Notes: generated by a model not told the origin, from the sequence alone. A stretch of DNA of 64,000 nucleotides from Polynucleobacter yangtzensis (GCF_001595965.1 NZ_LOJI01000035.1:9770-73769); one strand, 5' to 3'; numbered from the stretch's first letter, positions 36,085-46,455 are shown. Translations and numbers: made by a program.

Positions 36085-37467
36085 TTAGGCGCTTTTGGCT
36101 TTTGCTTTAAGACGAGACTCAAATTCTTTGGTAAGTTCTGAGTTTTGCACCAGTAATGGCATAGATAGTCCTGTGCTCATTTGCACAAGACTAAGGATAT
36201 TGTTATTCACAACAGACTGGGCTTGCATAATCTCGCGGATCTGGGCCGCTTCGCCACCAGCTACACCATCAACCACGCCAGCAAATTGTTTGGCTTTCAT
36301 CAGTGGCGTTAAGTGGCTGTAGTGATCGGTAATCATTTTGACCGAGGTGCCCATTTGCTCTGCTAAATCATGGATGGGAATGCCTTCAAGTAGCCTTTGC
36401 GTAGCGTAGTAGTGGCGAAGGCTATAAAGACTACGTTCTTTATTGGTTACGGGGCAATTGAGAAGCCCGCAGTCCTCTAACATCTGTCTAAAGGGCTTGT
36501 TTAAGTTATCAGGAACGGTGCCATCTGATAGACGAAATAAGCGTTTAGCAATTCTTTTCTTAAGCACTTGCTCTAACGTCATCTTGGCTAAATCAGGACT
36601 TAACTGACGCAAACGTTCTAGTAAAAGCCAGCAGCTATAGTGCGCTACAAAATTGCGTGGACCTCGTTTGCCTCTTTGTAATCGAATATGCAAGATGGGT
36701 TGTCCATCGCGCATTTCTACATCTATATGGCGCCATTCAATGAATTCGGATTCTGTGCCAGGGCGCATGCCTGTACTGGCCATAAACGCAATATAGATAC
36801 CCAATAATTCCCGAATCATCTTGGTGCGTTTTGTGCGCCCATCTTCGATAAATTTATTGGAGAACTGAATAAGTGTTTCCAATTCTTCCTGACTAAACTC
36901 GGCACGTCTGTCACTGTCGCCACCGGTATTTTTAGTGGCAGGGCGTTGATATTCCGTTGTATAGCCACGCTCTATAGCCTCATCAATAACAAGATTAAAT
37001 GCGGCGTTATGGTTATTTTGGGCGCTACCTGAGAGTTCTCTGCCTACTAAGTTACGGCGCCATTCATGAAATTCAGAGACAGTGGAGGGCTTTATGGAAT
37101 CTACGTTGTAATTTCCATAAAAAGGGATAAGATAAATCCGAATAGCTGCAGTGTAGTCACGGGTGCTTGGTTTGGCTGTTCCAGCCTTGATTTGCTCTTC
37201 AAGCCTTGCCAGCACTACCTCTGCGACCGGTTTGAACCTTTTACTGATGACGGGGCGACCTTCTTCATGATCAAAAGTAGCTTTCATCCACAAGCGCTCA
37301 GCAAGGCGTTTAGCTTCCTTGATTTCAGCGGTATCTACGGTCTTTCTAAACCACTTTTTTATGCCATCTATCTTGTAATGCACTTGCCATTTTTTACTGT
37401 CAGGACGTTTCACAAGCCTAAGCTGTTCTGGTTTTAGAACTATGCTGGTAGGGGCTGGGATGCGCAT
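36085..37467 (-). CDS. tyrosine integrase of the tRNA-Asn island
   Basis: Site-specific integrase of 460 residues. An N-terminal arm-binding-like region (residues 1-80, basic, KIDGIKKWFRKTV), a core-binding domain (about 85-200) and a catalytic domain are present. Catalytic residues: R235 (STGMRPG), R351 in YSLRHYYAT (Tyr replaces the usual first His of H-x-x-R), and nucleophile Y383 in DHYSHL. A Ser stands where the second His often is (MGTSVKMI), as in some members. It reads away from the tRNA it targets, 127 bp from it. TATAAT and TTGTTT 17 bp apart put the transcript start at or near the ATG. Confidence 0.92.
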   Translation of the reverse strand: MRIPAPTSIVLKPEQLRLVKRPDSKKWQVHYKIDGIKKWFRKTVDTAEIKEAKRLAERLWMKATFDHEEGRPVISKRFKPVAEVVLARLEEQIKAGTAKPSTRDYTAAIRIYLIPFYGNYNVDSIKPSTVSEFHEWRRNLVGRELSGSAQNNHNAAFNLVIDEAIERGYTTEYQRPATKNTGGDSDRRAEFSQEELETLIQFSNKFIEDGRTKRTKMIRELLGIYIAFMASTGMRPGTESEFIEWRHIDVEMRDGQPILHIRLQRGKRGPRNFVAHYSCWLLLERLRQLSPDLAKMTLEQVLKKRIAKRLFRLSDGTVPDNLNKPFRQMLEDCGLLNCPVTNKERSLYSLRHYYATQRLLEGIPIHDLAEQMGTSVKMITDHYSHLTPLMKAKQFAGVVDGVAGGEAAQIREIMQAQSVVNNNILSLVQMSTGLSMPLLVQNSELTKEFESRLKAKAKSA

Positions 37468-37473
37468 TTTGAC

Positions 37474-37502
37474 ATTATATAGGTAATTTTCTTATCAAAC
37501 AA
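37474..37502 (-). promoter_or_regulatory. integrase promoter
   Basis: On the minus strand TTGTTT (37502-37497) and TATAAT (37479-37474) have 17-bp spacing. The predicted transcript would start at or very close to the ATG at 37467, giving a leaderless or near-leaderless mRNA. Confidence 0.55.
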
Positions 37503-37510
37503 CCAGCAGC

Positions 37511-37542
37511 ATACACATTATTCGTGTAATAACCGTGTAATT
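37511..37542. repeat. right-end GTGTAAT arm-like sites
   Basis: GTGTAAT copies at 37524-37530 and 37535-37541 match those at the left end. A partial inverse, acacatta, lies at 37513-37520. They lie 22 bp upstream of the integrase -35 box, so integrase binding could also control its own gene. Confidence 0.5.
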
Positions 37543-37554
37543 AAGAAGTTAAAT

Positions 37555-37583
37555 TAAAAGCAAGCTGTAAGGGCTTGCTTTTA
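37555..37583 (-). terminator. terminator supplied by the island behind tRNA-Asn
   Basis: Stem AAAAGCAAG (37555-37563) / CTTGCTTTT (37573-37581) with T- and A-rich flanks, between the tRNA 3' end and the integrase promoter. On the minus strand it follows the tRNA by about 12 bp and replaces the displaced native terminator. Confidence 0.7.
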
Positions 37584-37592
37584 AAGAACTTC

Positions 37593-37638
37593 TTGGCTCC
37601 TCGACCTGGGCTCGAACCAGGGACCTACGGATTAACAG
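37593..37638. repeat. island attachment site at the tRNA-Asn 3' end
   Basis: Forty-six bases matching 15750-15795 directly (45 tRNA bases plus one flanking T). Divergence starts inside the anticodon arm. With the left copy it delimits an element of about 21.8 kb. Confidence 0.95.
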
Positions 37639-37669
37639 TCCGGCGCTCTACCGACTGAGCTATCGAGGA
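37594..37669 (-). tRNA. tRNA-Asn (GTT)
   Basis: Seventy-six bases on the minus strand, CCA encoded. The acceptor stem TCCTCGA pairs with TCGAGGA, the D arm has GCTC/GAGC, the anticodon loop CTGTTAA gives anticodon GTT, and the T arm contains GGTTCGAGCC. The 45 bases at its 3' side are duplicated at 15751-15795, showing it as the island's integration target, restored intact on this side. Confidence 0.97.
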
Positions 37670-37679
37670 ATAAGCCGAT

Positions 37680-37685
37680 ATTATA
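37680..37685 (-). promoter_or_regulatory. -10 box of tRNA-Asn
   Basis: Perfect TATAAT on the minus strand, 11 bp upstream of the tRNA 5' end. The -35 region, inside the start of thiD, is not a good match. The box lies in the short leader of thiD, so the two divergent transcripts start within about 20 bp of each other. Confidence 0.5.
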
Positions 37686-37690
37686 GCAAG

Positions 37691-38575
37691 ATGAAATCAC
37701 TACTTCCTACTTCTGTACAGATCCCCAAAGTACTGACTATTGCTGGGTCCGATAGTGGCGGCGGGGCGGGGCTCCAGGCCGATCTCAAGGTCATTACTGC
37801 CTTGGGTGGCTTTGGTATGTCGGTGATCACAGCCATTACCGCCCAAAATACCTTGGGAGTGACGCGCATTCAAGATATAGATCTGGATGTGGTTGAGGCC
37901 CAGATTGACGCTGTTTTATTGGACATTGGGACTGATATTGTCAAAATTGGCATGTTAGCCAGCCCAGAAATAGTGAAAACGGTTGCCAAATCTTTGCGCA
38001 AACACGGCGTAAAACGCATTGTTCTTGATCCCGTATTGCGAGCTACTTCGGGAGCTAGCTTGGGTGGTGACGATACTGCGCAGGCCATGATCTCTGAATT
38101 ATTTCCAATTGCAACATTGATTACGCCAAATTTAGATGAGGCATCACTATTACTGGGTCGTGAGATTCGCGGGGCTAATGATTTCAAACTGGCGGCTGAA
38201 GAATTGCTCGACATGGGACCGCAAGCGGTATTGATAAAAGGTGGGCATCTTGATAGCACGCACACTCAAATTACGGATTACCTAATGTGGCGCACCATCG
38301 AGGATGGTTTGGAAGTAGTGCAGACAAAAGAATTTAAACACTACCGTGTCAATACTATAAATACTCACGGTACGGGATGCTCATTGGCCTCTGCCATAGC
38401 GACATACCTTGCTGATGGTCATGACCTGAGTCACGCAGTTGCTAAAGCAATTGCCTATGTGGAGGCAGGCCTAGAGGCAGGTCGTTTCTTAAGTATTGGT
38501 GAAGGTCCTGGACCTTTATGGCATATGCACGACTTTTATCCAACCGCGCTACTGGATGAAAAAGATAAGTACTAA
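37691..38575 (+). CDS. thiD: hydroxymethylpyrimidine/phosphomethylpyrimidine kinase
   Basis: Ribokinase-like enzyme of 294 residues phosphorylating HMP to HMP-PP for thiamine synthesis. The N-terminal [18 protein letters not shown] and the C-terminal anion-hole [14 protein letters not shown] are the family hallmarks. It is about 25 residues longer than E. coli ThiD, mainly at the C-terminus. It lies directly beside tRNA-Asn, divergent from it, and converges on thiE (26-bp gap), so it is transcribed separately from the riboswitch-controlled thiC operon. Confidence 0.93.
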   Translation: MKSLLPTSVQIPKVLTIAGSDSGGGAGLQADLKVITALGGFGMSVITAITAQNTLGVTRIQDIDLDVVEAQIDAVLLDIGTDIVKIGMLASPEIVKTVAKSLRKHGVKRIVLDPVLRATSGASLGGDDTAQAMISELFPIATLITPNLDEASLLLGREIRGANDFKLAAEELLDMGPQAVLIKGGHLDSTHTQITDYLMWRTIEDGLEVVQTKEFKHYRVNTINTHGTGCSLASAIATYLADGHDLSHAVAKAIAYVEAGLEAGRFLSIGEGPGPLWHMHDFYPTALLDEKDKY

Positions 38576-38601
38576 AAAATTTTGTTAAAGCTATTTTTTT
38601 C

Positions 38602-39528
38602 TTAAGCTTGCATTAACTCTTGCAAGTGTTTCACCGCAGCCTTTGGATCCTTAGCTTGGGTAATGGCTCTCACTACAGCCACTGAACCAACGCCGCTCTT
38701 AGCGACTGCACGAATGCTATCTTGATCAATGCCGCCAATAGCTACCAGGGGGTAGTGGCTCATGAGTTTGGCGTATTGGTAAAGACGACCAAGCCCTTGG
38801 GGGGCAGTAGGCATCTTCTTTAAGTTAGTCGGAAAAACTGCACCCATGGCAATATAGCTTGGGCAAATACGATCGGCATATGCAAGCTCTGCATATCCAT
38901 GTGTGCTTAAGCCTAAGCGCAAACCTGCCGCACGAATCTCATCTAAGTCAGCGACTTCCATGTCTTCTTGACCTAAATGCACGCCATATGCACCGGCATC
39001 AATTGCTTCTTGCCAATAGTCGTTAATAAATAGCAGTGTTTTGCTATCTTTCACTGCAGCAACAGATTCTTTGATTTGTTTTCTAATCTTGGACTTGTCT
39101 TCTGATTTAAAACGCAATTGCACCGTCGGAATCTCTGCATCAACCATGCGTTTTACCCAATCAGCATCAGGCATCACACCATACAATCCTAAGCGTTTTG
39201 GACACTCTTTGAACGCATTAGGGTTCATATTACGAGTCCATGGCAGCAAATCAAAGTGTTCTGGTCTATTAGGCCATTTAAAGGGGTTAAAGCCACCATC
39301 TTGCAAAGTCATACGTGACCAAGCTTTGCCAAGAGTTTTGGCATCCGATTCAATAAACCCCATTTCAATAGCAGCCAAAGCACCAGCTAGTTCGTAATGA
39401 TCAACTGCCGCTTCATTATCAATTTGTGGCGGCGGTGTATTTAAGCTAAAGACTGGAATCGGAATGCATATGTCATCATTGCGATGCGCTGCAACGATTT
39501 GATCTGCAAGGTCACGAATCAGGCTCAT
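38602..39528 (-). CDS. thiE: thiamine-phosphate synthase with N-terminal extension
   Basis: Joins HMP-PP and thiazole phosphate. The protein has 308 residues instead of about 210. The ThiE barrel starts near residue 110 (LGLYGVMPD), with VQLRFK, LLFINDYW, YGVHLGQED, STHG, YIAMGAVFPTNLK and LVAIGGI. About 105 extra residues precede it (RMTLQDGGFNPFKWPNRPEHFDLLPWT), of unknown role. The usual Arg after IND is Tyr-Trp here. It follows thiG by 35 bp and is last in the thiC operon. Confidence 0.9.
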   Translation of the reverse strand: MSLIRDLADQIVAAHRNDDICIPIPVFSLNTPPPQIDNEAAVDHYELAGALAAIEMGFIESDAKTLGKAWSRMTLQDGGFNPFKWPNRPEHFDLLPWTRNMNPNAFKECPKRLGLYGVMPDADWVKRMVDAEIPTVQLRFKSEDKSKIRKQIKESVAAVKDSKTLLFINDYWQEAIDAGAYGVHLGQEDMEVADLDEIRAAGLRLGLSTHGYAELAYADRICPSYIAMGAVFPTNLKKMPTAPQGLGRLYQYAKLMSHYPLVAIGGIDQDSIRAVAKSGVGSVAVVRAITQAKDPKAAVKHLQELMQA

Positions 39529-39563
39529 TTGTTCAGTGTACTTAACTTGAAGTAACTAGGTAA

Positions 39564-40382
39564 TTACGATTGGTGCCAAAAAGGAGTACCAACCAAAGGC
39601 GTGCTCGCCTGAGCAGACTCTTGTGGTTTCATGGCGCCAGATAAGTAGGCAGCACGACCAGCATCTACGGCCATAGCAAAGGATTTAGCCATGACTACAG
39701 GATCATCGGCTAATGCAACAGCAGTATTGAGTAGCACTCCATCAAAACCCCATTCCATGACTGTACATGCATGAGAGGGAAGTCCTAAGCCAGCATCAAC
39801 TAAGAGCGGTACTTTTAAGCGATCGCGCAAGAGTTTCATGGCATATGGGTTTAATGGTCCCTGGCCAGTGCCAATGGGAGCAGCCCATGGCATTACTGCT
39901 TGGCAACCGACATCCACAAGGCGTTGACACAAAATGAGATCTTCAGTGCAATACGGTAGAACTTTGAAACCATCTTTAATTAAAGTCTCAGCAGTTTGTG
40001 CCAAACGCAAAACATCAGGCTGCAAGGTGTAGTCATCACCAATAAGTTCTAATTTGATCCAATCAGTTTCAAAAACTTCACGTGCCATTTGCGCTGTTGT
40101 TATTGCCTCTTGTGGACTATGACAGCCAGCAGTGTTAGGTAATACAGGTACAGCCATCTTTTTGAGTAAATCCCAAAAGCCACTATGTGCTTCAGCAGTT
40201 GAAGTGCCTTGACGACGTAGGCTCACAGTAATCATGGCAGGATTAGATGCTTGCACGGCGTTTTCTAAAACCTGTGGAGAGGGGTATCGTGAGGTGCCCA
40301 GTAACAAACGGCTAGCAAAACTCTCACCATACAGAACAAGGGTATCGGCAGTATTGAGATTACTAGGTAAGGGAGCGTTCAT
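39564..40382 (-). CDS. thiG: thiazole synthase
   Basis: Forms the thiazole phosphate ring from DXP, dehydroglycine and ThiS-thiocarboxylate. It has 272 residues with [14 protein letters not shown] near the N-terminus (imine-forming Lys lies downstream in WIKLELIGD), [20 protein letters not shown] and [13 protein letters not shown], all typical of ThiG. The C-terminal tail is slightly longer than in the usual 255-265 residue enzymes. It lies 23 bp after thiS. Confidence 0.93.
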   Translation of the reverse strand: MNAPLPSNLNTADTLVLYGESFASRLLLGTSRYPSPQVLENAVQASNPAMITVSLRRQGTSTAEAHSGFWDLLKKMAVPVLPNTAGCHSPQEAITTAQMAREVFETDWIKLELIGDDYTLQPDVLRLAQTAETLIKDGFKVLPYCTEDLILCQRLVDVGCQAVMPWAAPIGTGQGPLNPYAMKLLRDRLKVPLLVDAGLGLPSHACTVMEWGFDGVLLNTAVALADDPVVMAKSFAMAVDAGRAAYLSGAMKPQESAQASTPLVGTPFWHQS

Positions 40383-40405
40383 ATCAATTTCAGTTTGTTA
40401 TTACA

Positions 40406-40603
40406 TCAACCACCAGTAACTGGGGCGATCACTTCAATTTGGTCATTCTCATTTAAGACAAACTCTGCATGCTTTGTCTTGGGTACAAAATTCAGATTCA
40501 CAGCAACAGCGTAGGGTGGCTTGGCATCAATCAATGCTAGTGCATCGCTGACCAAACTATGGCTTGGCATTTCATATTCGACTTGATTGACGATTATGCG
40601 CAT
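40406..40603 (-). CDS. thiS: sulfur carrier protein ThiS
   Basis: Ubiquitin-like carrier of 65 residues ending in the required Gly-Gly (PVTGG), which is adenylated and converted to a thiocarboxylate. Its start overlaps the 3' end of thiO by 10 bp, implying coupled translation. Confidence 0.93.
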   Translation of the reverse strand: MRIIVNQVEYEMPSHSLVSDALALIDAKPPYAVAVNLNFVPKTKHAEFVLNENDQIEVIAPVTGG

Positions 40604-41745
40604 ACAGCCTCTGCTTGATTACTGTTGTGCGTAACGCTCAAACCTAGTTCCAATGCAGTCTTACTGCTTCCTTGCTCAAGTATCTGCAAGGCGCAATCTA
40701 AAACAGCAGGTGCAATCATAAAACCATGGCGATATAGGCCATTGATCAATATCAAATCTACCAGCCCTTTATCTTTATTCATCCGTATTTCCGGTAGATT
40801 ATTTTTTAAAGTAGGGCGGCATTGTGTTGCCATTTCCAAGATACGTGCTTCCGCAAAACCACTATGAACGGTATAGACCGCACTAAGTAACTCCATCGCT
40901 GAGCGTACACTCATCTCAGATAGATCATCGGACTCAATTTCAGTGGCGCCTACTACATAGACGTCATTTTCTTTCGGGGCAATATAGATTGGGTAGCGTG
41001 GATGAATTAATCTTGTTGGACGGCGCAGCTTTACCTCTGGAGTATAGAGTCGAATCACTTCACCGCGAACACCACGCAAGGTATTGGGTTTGTCACCAGT
41101 GGACCAAGTTTCTTTGGCACCAGTACCACGACAATCAATTACTGCTTGATAGTCAGATTGCTTGCGCAACTCTTGTGGATCCACTTCTGTGTGCCACTGG
41201 CAATTCACCTTCAATAGCTTAAGCTCAATAGCAAGTGCATCTAATAGCTGACGATTATCCAGCTGTCCTTCGTTGGGTAAGTACAGCCCCTGATTAAAGC
41301 GATCAGCAACACTAGGCTCCAACTCACGCAAAGTTTCATTACTTAACTTTTGCGGTGAGCTCAGCTCAGAGTTCGCACGACAGTTTTTCTCGAGGTGAGC
41401 GGTAAAGCGCTCAGCATCACTAGCATCTTGTCGATGCCAAAGAATCAAAGTGCCATCTTGCTGGAAGAAAACCGACTCAGATAGTTCTGAAATCAACTCT
41501 TTCCAGCGAGGCAAGCTATATAAGCCCATGCGCACAACAGAATCTTCGGTAATAGCTGATTCAGCAAGAGGAGCCAACATCGCAGCTGCAATACGAGCTG
41601 CAGCATGAGCTGCGTCTGAGCCGCCTTTTTCAAATAGATCAACTTGTGCCCCACTTTTAGCAAGCGCAAGCGCTAGCAAGCGACCCATTAGGCCGCCCCC
41701 AACAATTGCATACTTGCTGTTAGAGAGGTTCAAGCTATTTGCCAT
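40594..41745 (-). CDS. thiO: glycine oxidase ThiO
   Basis: FAD-dependent amine oxidase of 383 residues making dehydroglycine for ThiG. The dinucleotide-binding motif AIVGGGLMGRLLA is at about residues 13-25, and the DAO-type C-terminal ILINGLYRHGFMIAPAV is present. It lies 14 bp after thiC and overlaps thiS, so it belongs to the operon. Use of ThiO rather than ThiH implies an oxygen-dependent route. Confidence 0.91.
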   Translation of the reverse strand: MANSLNLSNSKYAIVGGGLMGRLLALALAKSGAQVDLFEKGGSDAAHAAARIAAAMLAPLAESAITEDSVVRMGLYSLPRWKELISELSESVFFQQDGTLILWHRQDASDAERFTAHLEKNCRANSELSSPQKLSNETLRELEPSVADRFNQGLYLPNEGQLDNRQLLDALAIELKLLKVNCQWHTEVDPQELRKQSDYQAVIDCRGTGAKETWSTGDKPNTLRGVRGEVIRLYTPEVKLRRPTRLIHPRYPIYIAPKENDVYVVGATEIESDDLSEMSVRSAMELLSAVYTVHSGFAEARILEMATQCRPTLKNNLPEIRMNKDKGLVDLILINGLYRHGFMIAPAVLDCALQILEQGSSKTALELGLSVTHNSNQAEAVCA

Positions 41746-41759
41746 AAATAACTTGACGA

Positions 41760-43842
<2,083 letters not shown>

Positions 43843-43928
43843 TTAATAAGGATTTAACCACGAATTGGGGGATCAATGCATGACTACCATCAAGCAGGTG
43901 TCATAAGAGGCAAATAAGGGCGAATCCC

Positions 43929-44762
43929 TTATTTGTTGCGACGCAATATGAAGTCTGCTGTTACAAAAGCCGCGTCAGAGGTGAATTCATCCGCCAAAAT
44001 CCTTGCGGCAGCCTCTGCTAGGGAAATTTCTATAAAACCGCTGACTTCGCCGTCGTGATTCATCGGCACAAAGTTATCAGACAATTCTAGGTCGTAAATA
44101 TAGAGCTGCTCATCATGAAAACCCCGGTTAAGGGTTGGGCGGCGCATATGAATACGTCCAACAGGCTCAATCTGTTCTGCAATTTGCTCAGGTACGCCAG
44201 CCTCTTCCCAAAGTTCACGACGTGCGCTTACCCAAGGTGTTTCATCGGCAGTAATGCCGCCAGCTGCTAAGTTATCTAACTTGCCTGGATCAGTAGGCTT
44301 GGTTTCACTGCGACGACCCAACCAAATCGTATTACTTTGTGTGTAGCCGTTGATATGAGTTGCCATGCTACGAAACCCAAAGGTGCGAAATGCAGCACGT
44401 TCCATGCGAAAGTACTTGTGACCATTTTGATCTACCCATGCAAAGTCTTCGTTTCGCCAGCCAGGAATAAATCCACCTACGCGCATGCGATTGGCTAACT
44501 GGTAAAGACTGTTTGATAAGTCTTTTGGTTTGCCCAATTGAATTGTCAGCTTGTCATGACTAATTGCAATGAGTGGAATGGATTCCTTTTGTAATGACTC
44601 TTGTAAATAGGTAGTGAAGTCTGGATTGAGATGTCCAATGAGCTGCTCGCCTATTGCACCGCGGGATAAATAGATTGGCAAAAAATCTGCCGGAGCAGAG
44701 CGCGCCGTATTTTGGAGCATTTCCTCAAGGGCAGCTAGCGTACTGGTTGAAAGGCTGGTCAT
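43929..44762 (-). CDS. Nudix hydrolase with DUF4743-type N-terminal domain
   Basis: Protein of 277 residues. The full Nudix box G-x5-E-x7-REL-WEEAG-V is present (starting GGITADE, about residue 172), preceded by a 120-residue domain typical of plant and proteobacterial DUF4743 Nudix enzymes (with FGFRSMATHINGYTQ). Such enzymes hydrolyse nucleoside diphosphate derivatives; oxidised thiamine diphosphate is one reported substrate class for relatives and would suit the thi neighbourhood, but this is inference. An upstream in-frame ATG at 44798 is possible; neither start has a strong Shine-Dalgarno. Confidence 0.82.
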   Translation of the reverse strand: MTSLSTSTLAALEEMLQNTARSAPADFLPIYLSRGAIGEQLIGHLNPDFTTYLQESLQKESIPLIAISHDKLTIQLGKPKDLSNSLYQLANRMRVGGFIPGWRNEDFAWVDQNGHKYFRMERAAFRTFGFRSMATHINGYTQSNTIWLGRRSETKPTDPGKLDNLAAGGITADETPWVSARRELWEEAGVPEQIAEQIEPVGRIHMRRPTLNRGFHDEQLYIYDLELSDNFVPMNHDGEVSGFIEISLAEAAARILADEFTSDAAFVTADFILRRNK

Positions 44763-44825
44763 GGGCCTAAGTGTAAGGGAACTTGGCGCCCATAACACAT
44801 AACTGCAGCTGCGTTAGCTTAAATA

Positions 44826-44843
44826 TTTGTAAGTAATTACAAA
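44826..44843. promoter_or_regulatory. dyad upstream of the Nudix gene
   Basis: Perfect 7-bp inverted repeat TTTGTAA (44826-44832) / TTACAAA (44837-44843), 4-bp spacer, 64 bp upstream of the chosen Nudix start. Possible operator; AT-rich, so moderate evidence. Confidence 0.35.
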
Positions 44844-44927
44844 AGAAGGGGGCATACTTTCTGCACACAATTTAGGCAGACTAGGTCAGCCTATACAAAT
44901 CTGTGACTTACGAAAACTTTTGAGGAT

Positions 44928-44950
44928 TTATCCACAATGCCTGTGGATAA
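44928..44950. promoter_or_regulatory. inverted pair of perfect DnaA boxes
   Basis: TTATCCACA at 44928-44936 and its complement TGTGGATAA at 44942-44950, 5 bp apart. Both match the strict DnaA-box consensus. The pair lies 15 bp beyond the tRNA-Arg 3' end. The RNA hairpin it would form lacks a following T-run on either strand, so it is not a convincing terminator. Confidence 0.55.
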
Positions 44951-44964
44951 GTATGAGGAATTTT

Positions 44965-45039
44965 TGGTCCCGCCGACAGGAATCGAACCTGTATCCCACG
45001 CTTAGGAGGCATGTGCACTATCCATTGTGCTACGGCGAG
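44965..45039 (-). tRNA. tRNA-Arg (CCT)
   Basis: Seventy-five bases on the minus strand, CCA encoded. The acceptor CTCGCCG pairs with CGGCGGG (one T-G), the anticodon stem CATGC/GCGTG closes the loop CTCCTAA, anticodon CCT, and the T arm has GGTTCGATTCC. It reads AGG codons. Confidence 0.96.
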
Positions 45040-45081
45040 GCGGTATAAATATTAAAAGTGTGATAGGCGGATTCTAATGAA

Positions 45082-45225
45082 TTACCAACCACACAGGGCC
45101 CATACTTGATTGGTAACCGCCACCATCATATCTGGTGCAAAGTACATTGAAAAAACAAACAACAATACAAACAAAGCAAACCCATAGGAAATGATTTTCC
45201 AAACGGAAGGTTTTTTCTTAAGCAT
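45082..45225 (-). CDS. 47-residue single-span membrane protein
   Basis: Small gene starting MLKKKPSVWK, with one hydrophobic helix (about residues 11-32) and a short tail ending WALCGW. Its ATG overlaps the last 8 bases of the MFS transporter gene in another frame, so it is probably translationally coupled. It may be a small partner of the transporter; no family recognised. Confidence 0.6.
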   Translation of the reverse strand: MLKKKPSVWKIISYGFALFVLLFVFSMYFAPDMMVAVTNQVWALCGW

Positions 45226-46450
45226 TAGCAACTCGTTTAACAGCGCGTTCTTTTACGGGAAGGTTGACTAAAAAGGCGAAGACACCCAATCCAATAGCGA
45301 TTTCCCAAACGATTAAATACGAACCTGTTTGGTCAAACAAATAACCACCTAGGAATGCGCCACAGAAACTGCCTAGTTGATGCGAGAAAAATACCAAACC
45401 TGAAAGCATCGTTAAGTATTTAACGCCAAAAATTTGCGCAACGATACCGTTGGTAAGAGGAATAGTCGATAGCCATAAGAAACCCATGATCGCCGCGAAG
45501 ATGTAAGTGCTCATTGGTGATGGTGGCAACAATAAGAAAGCAGTAATGGCAATCGAGCGGCCTATGTAAATGGCGGACAGTAAATAGCGCTTTGGAAAGT
45601 GTTGAGCCAGGATTCCTGAGCTGTAGGTGCCAAAAATATTGAAGAGCCCAATCAAGGCTAGAGCTGTTGTGGCTACTACTGGGGCACCTACCGCAGGATA
45701 GTTCTCAGAAACGTCTTTAAGGTAGGGTGCTAAGTGCACGGCAATAAAAACCACCTGAAAGCCGCAAACAAAATAGCCTAAAGTTAGGTAACGAAAGCTA
45801 GGATTGCTAACCGCTTCTTTTAAAGCCTGTTTGATTGTTTGATCACCTAAAGCATGCGAGTGACTAAAATTCTTTTCACGCAACATAAAAGCGGTTGGAA
45901 TCATGAGACTGGCCATTAAGGCCAACATGAGAAGCGCATCTTGGGTGCCAAATGCACTGAGCAATCCTTGTTCGGCTGGAATCATCAGGAACTGACCAAA
46001 TGAACCGGCTGCTGCAGTAATGCCCATTGCCCAAACACGTTTTTCCGCAGGTACGTTACGACCTAAAATGCCATACACCACGCTATAGGTTGTTGCAGTT
46101 TGTGCCAAGCCAATCAATAAACCACCGGCTAAGGTGAAATTCATGACATCGCTTGATACTGCCATGCCCGCTAAACCTAGTGCATACAGAATGCCACCGG
46201 CAACCATGATTTTGAATGCGCCATAGCGATCGGCCAAAGCGCCTGTAACAGGTTGTACTGCACCCCAGATCAGGTTTTGTAGGGCAATTGTTAAAGCAAA
46301 GGTTTCACGTCCCCAGCCATTGGCTGAGGTAATTGGTAAATTAAATAGTCCAAAGCCGTGACGAATGCCCATAGACAGCGTGACCATCAGTCCACCATAA
46401 ATGAGGACTTCCTTCATCGAGAGTCCAGCGTTGCTGAATGGCTTAGTCAT
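45218..46450 (-). CDS. MFS transporter
   Basis: Twelve-helix major facilitator of 410 residues. The loop 2-3 motif GALADRYGAFKIMVAGG (about residues 61-77) is the MFS signature, and GRNVPAEKRVWAMGI and the late GAFLGGYLFDQTGSY fit the monocarboxylate/oxalate-formate antiporter-like groups. It lies 5 bp after the CoA-transferase gene, so it probably imports that enzyme's acid substrate. The substrate is unknown. Confidence 0.85.
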   Translation of the reverse strand: MTKPFSNAGLSMKEVLIYGGLMVTLSMGIRHGFGLFNLPITSANGWGRETFALTIALQNLIWGAVQPVTGALADRYGAFKIMVAGGILYALGLAGMAVSSDVMNFTLAGGLLIGLAQTATTYSVVYGILGRNVPAEKRVWAMGITAAAGSFGQFLMIPAEQGLLSAFGTQDALLMLALMASLMIPTAFMLREKNFSHSHALGDQTIKQALKEAVSNPSFRYLTLGYFVCGFQVVFIAVHLAPYLKDVSENYPAVGAPVVATTALALIGLFNIFGTYSSGILAQHFPKRYLLSAIYIGRSIAITAFLLLPPSPMSTYIFAAIMGFLWLSTIPLTNGIVAQIFGVKYLTMLSGLVFFSHQLGSFCGAFLGGYLFDQTGSYLIVWEIAIGLGVFAFLVNLPVKERAVKRVANA

Positions 46451-46455
46451 GGGAT

